The position numbers and the translations under genes were made by a program. From Buxus sempervirens (taxonomy: Eukaryota > Streptophyta > Magnoliopsida > Buxales > Buxaceae): a stretch of DNA of 64,000 nt. The notes below the pieces were generated by a model. It ran no database searches. It had not been told where the DNA came from and saw nothing but the letters and a program-made list of their open reading frames with translations. The DNA lies in contig OX387182.1 in assembly GCA_947561395.2 (NCBI GenBank), positions 39,177,949 to 39,241,948 on the forward strand, read 5' to 3'. Positions 47,207-57,574 of this stretch are shown here, in pieces. Position 1 is the stretch's first letter. The number at the start of each line of letters is the position of its first letter.

Positions 47207-49920
47207 TCAATACACTTGCAATCATAGCTCCTGTAACCAGATCAAGAGCTCGCGCCATGAATCCCATTGAGACTGAAGCTGATGCTCCTCACCCAGATAT
47301 TGTCTTGCTTCAGGAGCAGGTGGCAGGACTAGCCCGAATGCTAGAGAACATACTGTCAGTGCAGGCCCAACAATTGCAAGCCCAAAATCAAGCATATACT
47401 TCCAACCCAGGACCTCCACCTCAAATCAATATTCCACCTCCAGTTCAACCTATTCCTGAACCCATTTATGAATCCACCCCTGAACCTATACTGATCAGGG
47501 ATGAGATAGTGGAATCGGACAAAGCTAAGGAAAAAGAAAGGATGAGGGAAGAAGTTGAAAGGAAGTTCATGCACAAACTGGAAATGATCCAAGACGAACT
47601 GAGGGAGGTTAAAGGTGTGAACAACTTTGGGGGCACCAATTTTGAAGACTTGTGCCTATACCCCAACGTTAACCTGCTAGCTAAGTTCAAATGCCCAGAC
47701 CTAGACAAGTATGATGGCACGGGCTACCCCATGAGCCATCTAAAGTTGTACTGCGGTGCCCTATACCAGTTCGGGTGGGATGAGGGCGTCTTGATTCAGC
47801 TCTTCCAAAGGAGCTTAACTGGAACTGCATTAAGATGGTTCACCACTTTAGACCACGGAAAGATCAAAAGATGGAAGGACCTAGCAGATGCCTTCCTAGC
47901 TCAGTACCGGTTTCATTCAGAGATCGTGCCAGATAGGTACGACGTAATGAGAATGAGTAAGGCTAGGGATGAATCCGTGAGACAGTATGCCAAGAGATGG
48001 AGGGAGACAGCCTCTCAGGTCAGGCCACCCATGCTAGAGCAAGAAATGATTTCCACCTTCATCAGTACACTGGGTCAACCATTCTACAGCCACCTGGTGG
48101 GTCAGACCACCACTAATTTTGCGGCTTTGGTACAAGTGGCCGACAGAATCGAGGACGGAATCAGGTCGGGTAAAATAATTGATCACTCTGCTATGGTCAG
48201 TCAGCAAGACTCCAATCTGAAGAAAGGAAGCGGGATAAAGAAGAATGGGAACAAAAAAGAAGGGGAGGTGAACATGGTGCAGTCACCATCGAGCCCTAAC
48301 AAGCCCATACAAATCAACATACCTGCTCATTTTCCTACTCCATCTGCTCCATCTACCCAGGCCCCCATGAGGGTTAATGTTCCAGCAGCACCCTCAGTCC
48401 AAAAGAGGGTTTTTACTAAAGAGGAAAATGATGCCTATTTTACAGCAAGGAGAAATAGGGTTTTCACCCCTATTCCAATGACTCCTTCTCAGTTGCTGCC
48501 CAATTTATTGAAAGCAGGGTATATCACTTTAAGAGAACCCAATCCGAATGCATCCAAGGGAAGAAATTATGACCCCTCCACCACTTGTGATTTCCACATG
48601 GGTGCACCTGGGCACTCTACTGACAAGTGTTGGCAGTTGAAACATGCCATTCAGGATATGCTTGATCAGAATACCCTGTCTTTTAATACAGGGGCTACTA
48701 ATCCTCCTAGAACAGAAATTGGACAAAACCCTCTGCCTCAGCATCATTGGGCAAGCCCATCTAATATTATAGGTGTCATCTCTTCTGATAAAATAACCTT
48801 TGACCCATCCCAGTTAATTGCTCCTATAGGGACAACGGTCAAAGTGTATTTTGATAGAAGAAATGAGGATAAAGAAATAAATGTGATTTCAAAAGGAAAT
48901 GAGAGTGCTGCTGAGAGCATTAGCTCCTCTTTGGACCGGGTCTCATCTCTCATGGCCCAAATGAATATAGCCAAACCGCATTTGGTTATCAATTGCAGCC
49001 CATCCACCCATTTTTCACCCGCTTTATCAAAACCACCACTGGTCATAAACTGTGACCATCTCAGTGCGTCAGTCACTTCTGCAACCCCTCAACCAAAACA
49101 GTGTCTACCATTGGTTGTAGACGTTCCTCTTACTCAGACTTCATCATACAAGTCCAAACTTCCTCCCTTGGTGATAAATGTCCTTAAGCCTTCCTACTCT
49201 GAATCGGCTGTACCATGGAACTACAGTGAAGGCTACACCACTACATTCCCTGCAGCTGAGGCAGAAAGCAAGAAAGAAGTGAACCTCATGATGAGGTCAG
49301 GAAAATGTGTAGGGGTGGAAGAAAAGCAAAAGGAGACAGAGAAAGAAAAGGAAGAAGAGAAAAATAAAGGAAAGGCCAAGGTAGGGGAAGATGCCCCTCA
49401 GGTAACTAACAGTGAGGCTGCTGACCTCATTAAGTTAATAAAAAAGAGTGAGTTCAACATTGTCGAGCAGTTGAACAAAGTCCCTGCCTAGATCTCAATA
49501 CTGGGCTTATTGTTAAATTCTGAAAAACATAGGGACTCCTTGTTAAGGATACTTTAGGGGGCCCATGTGCCTAAAAATATTGAACCAGACCAACTAGGCA
49601 AGATGGTTGGGCAGATTTTATCTCATAATGTCATAACTTTTTCTGAGATTGAGATCAGCCCAGCAGGGTACCATCATGTGGATCCTTTGCACATAGCTAT
49701 GCTCAGTAAAGGTTGCATGATAGCTCGTGTCTTGATTGATAATGGGTCGGCTTTGAATGTTTGCCCGTTAATAACAATTGTTAAGCTCGGTCTGGAGCAA
49801 AATAAAATAAAATGAAATGGAAGAATCATAAGAGCATTTGGCAGCTCTAAAACACACTCCCTAGGGGAGGTTGAACTGCCGGTCACAATTGGACCGTATA
49901 TTTTTAACATTACATTTGAA
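47204..49920 (+). pseudogene. gag and protease of element 2
   Basis: The first ATG is near 47257 (AMNPIETEADAP); the frame is open from the acceptor. The gag core has CPDLDKYDGTGYPMSHLKLY, LIQLFQRSLTGTALRWF, VRQYAKRWRETA and FISTLGQPFYSHLVG; the knuckle-like motif is CDFHMGAPGHSTDKC. A lysine/glutamate-rich tail follows. TAG at 49489-49491 stands where element 1 has Gln. TAG at 49555-49557 and TGA at 49813-49815 follow in the same frame. The protease DNG is at 49738-49746 (IDNGSALNVCP). Confidence 0.9.
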
Positions 49921-52245
49921 GTGATGGATATACCTGTAGCCTTCAACTTACTCCTAGGAAGGCCATGGATTCATACAGCTAGGGCTATACCATCTACCCT
50001 CCACCAAAGAGTCAAATATATTAGAGGGCAAAAGGTGATTACTGTCCAAGCCGAAAACTTGGTTCCTCCCATGTGGTCCCCTGATGTACCCTACATAAAC
50101 ATGGAAATGACTGCTGACAAGATGGCCTTTCACTCTTTCCAGTTTGAAACTGTTAATTTCATTCTTGGGGGGTATCAGGAAAAAGAAGGAAAGTTGACCT
50201 GTGCTGAGAAAATGGTCAAGAATGTGCTGGAAAAGTACAACTTTCACCCTGGAAAAGGTCTGGGGGTTAACCTGCAAGGAAGGATAGAACCAGTGAAGAT
50301 TAAGAAGATGATCCACAGAGCAGGATTGGGGTCCAAGCCAAGGAATTGGAGAAGACAGAAGGAGATAGAAGACATGAAATTCCCTCACATTAGGGAAACT
50401 TTTCCTAAGCTTTCTCATATGATTCAGCTGTCTCCTCCTCAGGATCAGTCCAAACCCCCATACTATAATATCAACCCATTCCAGAAACCCAAGACCTCAA
50501 CCGTGCAACCATATGTTCCACCTCCATCTCCACAAGCATTGGGTGGGCCTAGGCCACAGGCAGAACAGGAGCAGGATTTCTCTGAGGACGTGGGAGACTT
50601 TTTTGCCATGATTGAAGGCAACCAAGAAGAAGGAGCAAAGGAGCTATCTTTTATTGATTGGGCTACAGTAGAAGTTCCATCTGGGACAAGCCCTACAGAA
50701 GAAGCAGGCGATGCAACTCACCCAGTACTGGTGATTTTGGATGCAGACCCTGAGCTTGAGGAGCAGGCTTGTATCCCTGCTCCAGATTCTTTTATTTTGA
50801 ACAATTGGGAAGAAACTCCCCTTACTTTTGAAGCCGCGTTTGTTTGGCAAACAGACATGGCTTCCAAAAAAAAAACTCCATTAGTGGAATGCCCTTTTCC
50901 TGAAGGTTTTAATGAGCCTTTGTCTTCAGGAAAAGATTTTGTAGAAGGCTCTCAAAAAACACAAAAAGATTTTTCAATTTTTTATAGAAAAGATAAATTT
51001 TTCAAAAAGGTCCAAACCACTTATGAACCATATAAGCAAACAGAATTGGATCAGGTTGAGTATGACTTCGACCTCGAGCTCGATTTTGACCTAATGGGGG
51101 TTGAGGAAGAAACCGAGGACGAAGAAGACGACCCTCCAAAAGAAATCACATATCAATTGGAGCGTCATGAAAAGGGGGTCCAACCCAATATTGAAGAGAC
51201 CATATCAATAAACCTAGGGACCGAAGATGACCCAAAAATAGTAAAAATTGGGGTATGCCTAGCTGAGGTACAGCGGGATGAAATGATACGGTTCTTGGCT
51301 GATTATGAAGATGTATTTGCATGGTCATATCGGGATATGCCAGCGTTAGACACGGACATGGTTGTGCACAGGCTACCAATTCTACCAGATGTTAAGCCAG
51401 TTAAACAGAAACTGAGAAGGTTGAAACCTGAATGGACATTGAAGGTCAAAGATGAAGTGATTAAGCAATTTCAAGCTGGATTCTTGGCGGTCTCCACGTA
51501 CCCTGAATGGCTTGCAAATACAGTGCCAGTACCAAAGAAGGATGAAAAGGTTCGAATGTGCATAGACTATAGAGATCTGAATAAGGCAAGCCCAGAAGAC
51601 GATTTTCCACTTCCACACATCAACATATTGGTGGACAACACTGCTGTACATAGCCTGTTCTCATTCATGGACGGGTTTTCTGGGTACAATCAAATTAAGA
51701 TGGCTAAGGAGGATCAAGAAAAAACAGCCTTCATTACACCTTCGGTTACCTTCCACTACACTGTCATGCCATTTGGGCTTAAGAACACTGGGGCAACCTA
51801 CCAACGAGCCATGACAACCTTATTCCATGATATGATCCATAAGGAGATGGAGGTCTATGTGGATGATATGATAGCCAAATCATATGAAGAAGAAGACCAC
51901 CTGATCAACTTGAAGAAGGTGTTTGACCGGCTCAGGAAATACAGTCTAAGGCTTAACCCTACAAAATGTGTCTTTGGGGCTACATCGGGAAAATTATTGG
52001 GTTTTATAGTAAGCAGAAGAGGAATTGAGATTGACCCAGCTAAAGCTAAAGCAATCATTGAAATGCCATCACTTAGAACGGAGAAGGAAGTTCGTGGTTT
52101 TCTTGGAAGGATTCAGTACATAAGCCGGTTCATAGCATAGCTCACCACTATCTGTGAACCAATTTTCAAGCTTCTAAGAAAGAATAACCCGACGGTCTGG
52201 AATGACGATTGCCAAGAAGCCTTTGATACAATAAAGGAATATTTA
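49921..52245 (+). pseudogene. Protease end, G-patch-like segment, linker and reverse transcriptase (element 2)
   Basis: 739 open residues in the gag frame. FNLLLGRPWIHTARAIPST ends the protease. A G-patch-like piece (YNFHPGKGLGVNLQGRIEP) is near 50225-50290. An acidic linker leads to RT: PVPKKDEKVRMCIDYRDLNK, FMDGFSGYNQIKMAKED, VMPFGLKNTGATYQRAM and the catalytic YVDD at 51856-51867, intact. It ends in TAG at 52138-52140 where the relative has Gln; homologous text continues in frame. Confidence 0.9.
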
Positions 52246-53304
52246 TTGAACCCACCTGTGCTAGTGCCACCAATTCCAGGCAGACCATTGATCTTATACT
52301 TGTCAGTTTTGGAGACGTCAATGGGGTGTGTCTTGGGACAACATGACGATACAGGCAGAAAGGAAATGGCGATTTACTACCTAAGCAAGAAATTTACGGA
52401 ATATGAAGTAAAGTACTCTCCTTTGGAAAAAACTTGTTGTGCTTTAGTGTAGGCAACTCAGAGACTGAGACATTATTTCCTTAGTCATTCCACCTTATTG
52501 ATATCCCGAATGGACCCTTTGAAGTATCTATTTGAAAAACCGGCTTTAACTGGTAGGACAGCAAAGTGGCAGTTGTTACTCTCTGAATTTGACCTCACCT
52601 ATATCACACAGAAGGCCATTAAGGGTCAAGCCATTGCTGATCACTTAGCTGCACACCTTTTACCAGAATACCAACCTTTGAAGACTAATTTCCCTGATGA
52701 GGCAATTCTATTTATTGAAGAAGAAGAAGGTGAAAGCTCATGGTAAATGTTCTTTGATGGGGCCGCCAATATGAATGGAAATGGAATAGGGGCTATTTTG
52801 ATCAAGCCAGATGGGGCACACATCCCAATCGCAGTGAAGTTAAGGTTCCAATGCACAAAAAATATAGCAGAGTATGAAGCATGCATAATTGGGTTGCAAG
52901 CTGCCTTAGACCATGAAGTAGAGGAACTTGACGTATATGGAGATTCTAGTCTTATCATCTTCCAAACAACTGGTGAATGGAAAACCAAGGATCACAAACT
53001 GATCCCCTATCACCAATATTTGGAAGAAATAAGCACCAAATTTACTCGAATTTCCTTCAATTATATGCCAAGGGCTAAAAATCAGTTTGCGGATGCTCTA
53101 GTAACATTGGCTTCAATGGTCAGTATGTCAGAAGGTGTTGATATTAGACCACTGGAAATTGAAGTTAGAGATGAACCAGCTTATTGCCTTGTTCTAGAAG
53201 AAACCCCAGAAGAAGAAGTACCATGGTTTCAAGATATTAAGAACTTCCTAAATGATCGGAGTCTACTAGAAAATGTCACTTCTACAGAGAAAATAACAAT
53301 ATAG
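52246..53304 (+). pseudogene. RNase H and archaeal-type RNase H (element 2)
   Basis: Same frame throughout. RNase H: PIPGRPLILYLSVLETSMG, DTGRKEMAIYYLSKKF, then TAG at 52450-52452 where Trp is expected, and KGQAIADHLAAHL. TAA at 52744-52746 replaces Gln. The second RNase H shows the DEDD set in FFDGAANMNGNGIGAIL, IAEYEACIIG, VYGDSSLIIF and QFADALVTLAS. It ends with TAG at 53302-53304, again at a Gln position. Confidence 0.88.
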
Positions 53305-54461
53305 AGGTTGGCAGGACAGTTCTTACTAAGTGGTGGGCAGTTGTTCAAAAGATCACAAAACGATATCCTACTTAGATGTGTTGCCAAGACCGAGTCAGAA
53401 ATGTTAGTTGAAATTGTACATGGAGGAGTGTGTGGACCCCATATGAACGGGCATATGCTTTCCAAGAAAATTCTGCAATTGGGATATTACTGGTCGACGA
53501 TGGAGCACGATTGCTATATACATGTCAAAAGGTGTCATTTATGCCAAGTGCATGCTGATAACAAGAATGCACCCCCAAGTGAATTGCACAACATGACCTC
53601 TCCATGGCCCTTCTCCGTGTGGGGTATAGACGTCATTGGAATGATCTCTCCAAAGGCATCAAATGGACACAGGTTTATACTTGTAGCAATTGATTACTTC
53701 ACCAAGTGGGTTCTAATGCAAACATTACAAGTAGCCACATTCTGAAATTCTTGAAGCACAATATCATTTGTCGTTACGGTTTGCCAAGTGCCATAGTATC
53801 AGACAATGCTTCAAACCTTAAGAACAAAGACATAAGGAAGATGTGTGAACAATTTCAGATTACCCATCACAAGTCAGCTCCTTACAGACCAAAGATGAAT
53901 GGGGTAGTGGAAGCAGCAAATAAGAACATAAAGAAGATCATTCAGAAGATGGTAGTGAGTTTCAAAGATTGGCATGAAATGCTGCCACTTGTTCTACTTG
54001 TTTACAGAACCTCAATTCGGACTTCTACAGGGGCAACCCCATATTCTTTAGTATATGGAATGGAAGCGGTTTTACCAGTGGAAGTAGAAATACCTTCACT
54101 AAGAGTGCTAATGGAGGCTAAATTAGAAGAAGCTGAATGGATACAGTCAAGACATGATCAACTCAATTTAATAGAGGAAAAGTGGTTAAAAGCACTTTGT
54201 CATGGCCAATTGTATTAGAAGAGAATGGCCAGGGCTTACAATAAGAAGGTAAAGCCCAAAACTTTTCAAGAAGGAAATTTAATATTGAAGAAAATTTTAC
54301 CCTTTTTGGAAGACCCTCGTAGAAAATTCAAACCAAATTGGGAAGGGCCTTATGTTGTCAAAAAGGTCCTGTCAAGGGGTGCTCTCATCTTAACAGAAAT
54401 GGATGGGAAGGATTTTCCTGAGCCAATTAACTCTGATGCAGTAAAGAGATATTTTCCTTGA
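53305..54461 (+). pseudogene. Integrase of element 2
   Basis: HHCC finger (HGGVCGPHMNGHML, then CHLCQ), first catalytic Asp in WGIDVIG, second in IVSDNASN and Glu in GVVEAANKN. A deletion of a few bases near 53713-53722, just after FTKWV, shifts the frame; text resumes one frame over (SSHILKFLKHNIICRYG). TAG at 54216-54218 interrupts the C-terminal part at a Gln position. The natural end is TGA at 54459-54461 after the same SDAVKRYFP-type ending as element 1. Confidence 0.9.
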
Positions 54462-55374
54462 ATGAATATTACTAGGAAATGATTTGAGGCCATATTTCTA
54501 TATTTCCAAAAATTTTCATCCCTAGTCAAGCCAATTTGAGCATGTTCGTCTTCTTTGATAAACCTAAATCGGACTTACAGTCTTATACTGAGGCAGGGCC
54601 AATAGGGGCAAAAAGAGAAAAAAAGAAAGAGAAGAAAAATAGTGGCAAATGAAAGCTACATACAAAAAAAGGGAAATGGGATTAAATTCATCGTGACTGT
54701 AAGTCCGGTTGACCTATCTTCACACTTAGGAAATTTTGAGCCTTTAATACCTTTTCTTTCATAAACCGAGCTTAGCCTTTGTTTCGTCCTATTCTTAAGC
54801 CCTCGGTGATTTTAGTATATTCATTCAACTTTCAGAGTAAGATTGGTGATGACGGAGTACAGAAGCCGGCCCCAGTGAAAACTGTAATTGGCGCTAGGGG
54901 CAATAGGGGCAAAAGAAAAAATAGAAAAAAAAAGAAAAGAAAAAAAAGGAATCAAAGGTTGAGTTGATCATGAGGTCCAAGTTTGAAGTCAGCATGAGTA
55001 CTGGAAACTGAGCAGATTAGCAGGGTCGGTCATAAAGAAAAAGCCATATGGGGATGATTCTAAAGGCCACAGGGTAGATAGATTTGGTCTCTCTCTCTAT
55101 TGCTTGGACTACCCTTTTCATTATTCAACCTGATTTTAATTACTTTGATTATATGTGATTAAGTGTTGTGGATCAGCTTTCAAAAAAAAAAAAAACTATA
55201 CTCTGGACAGTGATGAGAAATCAAATACTTTTTCATAAAACTTTTGTTTTTACAAGCATCTGAGAATTCTGAGGCCAATAATATAAAACCTATTTTTGAA
55301 TTAAATCTATTGTCTTTCCACTAATGGAGTTTGCTTTTGTATAAAAGTATGAAAAAAAAAAAAGATAAAAGAAT
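54462..55374 (+). other. Proximal 3' region of element 2
   Basis: No gene. Homologous in part to 31039-31500 of element 1. Two copies of an aataggggcaaaaagag-like purine-rich segment (54598 and 54898 regions), and A-runs near 55178 and 55351. Confidence 0.55.
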
Positions 55375-57111
55375 CTAATCCCTACTCCCCAACTGCTCCT
55401 TAGGCTTCCTAATCCTAGCTGCCTGACTTGCAATGATTCCAGAAGCTCCCTCTGCATCAGGATCGCTCAAAAAGGAGATGATCTCATCTGAAAAAGAATG
55501 CTTGATCTTCAACACCCTAAGGTTAGCCAAGGAATCCTGATATTTCTTCCGCATCACTCGGACTTCAAAGCAACGAGCCTGCCTTTGTTCTTCAAGTTTC
55601 TTCTCCATGGCAATGCGGCAAGACCTCTGCTCTTCAAGTTGCCTCTCCAGATCAATACCCCTTATCCTAAGCTCTTGTGCCTCTCGTACCCAAATTTGTT
55701 GAAGCCGCTTGTGGGTTGCCCTTTCAGACTCCAGAATGTCCTCATAAGTAGGGGAAGAACTGCAGGAGGATCCTCTGGTACTGGGGCATGACTCTGCACC
55801 TGCTCTTTGATCCAAAAATGATAGTCCTTTACATGGGACTCAGAAAAGACTGGACCCCGCAGAAAGCGAACATAGGACCACTCATTCATTAATTGAGCAT
55901 TTAGCCCCATGGTGGCTGATGTAAGTGGCCCTACAAGGCTCTCATAGCCAGTTGGGATCATAATTCCCTGGGTCGCTCCTAACTGTCGAAGAACCCTCAA
56001 AGGAAGATAGAGAACAGCAGATTTCAAGCCTGCCAGGACCAGAAAGTTCCTATCTCTGAAGCTGATCACTGTCTCTGGATTGGGCTGATAAGTGCCAGGC
56101 CATCTCACTTGATCATCCTGGAGAGTACCCAAGAAAGTGAACCATCCCTGCTTGCTGCCTTGGATATTAGGACACCCCCTGTGGCTCATCAGAACAGGAA
56201 CTTTCAATCTTGGAAAGAAGCGGCGAGTTATCTCTTCAACTTGACTTAAGTGGTCAAGCAACCAAAGCTGTAGAAAATGGGAGAATTTCAATTTATTTCA
56301 AAAGAAAAAAAAAGAAAAAAGAAAAAAGAAAGAAAAGAAAAAAAAAGAAAGAGAAAAAAAAAAGAAGGAAAAGAAAAAGAGAAGAAGAAGAAAAAAAGAA
56401 AAAAAAAAGAAGAAAAAAAAATTTATTTCTTACCTGTAGGATAGGGGCGCAGGCAAGGAAGCGTTTCTTCTTTCTGAAATAGCAGTCTGCCAAGATCATA
56501 GGAGCCAATCTCTCATGTTCCCTAACCTGGCAGATAACTGAGATGAGAGCCAAGTCAACCTGGTCATCACCCCGTGGAAAGAGCAACTGGTTGACCACTA
56601 TAAGAGTCAAAGCATTAAACCTAGAATCCTTGTCCCCACTCCTTAGAAGTTTTTCAGTCAAAAAGGTCTTGGACAAGGTCAATAGGGTATCAGAATTTCC
56701 TAAGTCTTTCTTCCCTATACCCAAGAATGTAGAGGCCTCCTTTTTGTAGCTAGGCTTTAGGGGAGGGTTCACAACTTTTTCAGAAAACCTTAGGCCAAGG
56801 ATGGTTTCAATTTCTTCTATGGTAGGAGTCATCTCTTTGTCATCAAAGCGGAAGAGATTCAATTCAGGAACCCAGTGTCCAATCAAAGCTTCAATGATTT
56901 CCCACTTAAAGGGAATTTTAGGGATGTGTAGGATATGCCCTAAGTGGATGGAATCCCAGCGAATTTCCTCATCAAGGGTCATGGAGTTAACCCACCTATC
57001 ATAGAAAGAATCCACAACATTGTACTTGGTGAGATTAGGAGGTTTTGATCTAACAAGTTGTCTTGCAGGAGGAGATTCATCGACAGAAGAGAAAGGGGCG
57101 AGGGAAGTCAT
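55375..57111 (-). pseudogene. Antisense gene 1: DUF7745 / plant-mobile-domain-like gene with one intron
   Basis: Exon 1 runs 57111-56434 (MTSLAPFSSVDESPPARQL, MTPTIEEIETILGL at about residue 94, ending ACAPILQ). The intron is 56433-56268 (166 bp): donor CAG then GTAAGA, a long pyrimidine tract on this strand, acceptor TTTCTACAG. Exon 2 starts at 56267 with LWLLDHLSQVEE, in phase 0. Splicing restores the element 1 ORF1 pattern (CAPLLHIWFQDHL). A one-base loss near 55755 separates the domain from a C-terminal coiled-coil-like region (YEDILESERATHKRLQQIW onward), which ends at the stop at 55375. The gene lies between pol and the 3' LTR, opposite to gag-pol, with its own promoter. Element-encoded ORFs of unknown role in this antisense position are known from other Tat elements. 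Confidence 0.85.
56268..56433 (-). other. Intron of antisense gene 1
   Basis: GT...AG on the minus strand with a ~110-base pyrimidine-rich tract. Its plus-strand complement is the A/G-rich low-complexity run at 56297-56420, which looks like a microsatellite but is explained by the tract. Confidence 0.85.
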
Positions 57112-57202
57112 GGAAGCACCAAAGAAGACAAGAAAAGCAGAAAATGGAAGGCTCAGGGAGTTTTCAAACTTTTAAAAGTGTCACAATGACGTCCCCCTTG
57201 AG

Positions 57203-57365
57203 TTTATATAGAAAAATTCGAAAATGCAGTAAAATCCGTAATTATAATATGAGCATGGCATGCCCGTATAAAGAATACGGACACACTGTGACCGTGAAAA
57301 ATTTACGGGCAGAGTGCGCCCGTATTAATATTACGGGCACGGCTTGCTCGTAACCTAATTACGGT
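57203..57365 (-). promoter_or_regulatory. Promoter of antisense gene 1: palindrome cluster plus TATA
   Basis: On the minus strand the cluster 57365-57236 (ccgtaattaggttacgagc, gcccgtaatattaatacggg, cgcactctgcccgtaaat) is followed 25 bases on by TATATAAA (57210-57203), about 92 bases before the ATG at 57111. The same arrangement precedes TATA in the LTRs. Confidence 0.7.
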
Positions 57366-57574
57366 TCCTTCGGGAAAATGCCAGAAAATGGGAAATTTTA
57401 ATTTCATTGGTTTCCTAAGTTTCACCTGTCCCTGCTTTAACATATATCATGCAAGAAAAGCTAGAAATAAAAGAAAAGAGAGCACAAGTGAATAAAAATG
57501 AATCAAATTTCTTTTATATATATATGAATGGATACATCAGTTTGTCAAAATACATATACATGAAAAATCCTAAT

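Noticed and set aside
56210-56482. Lysine/glutamate-rich plus-strand frame
   Set aside because: It is the complement of the intron pyrimidine tract of antisense gene 1.
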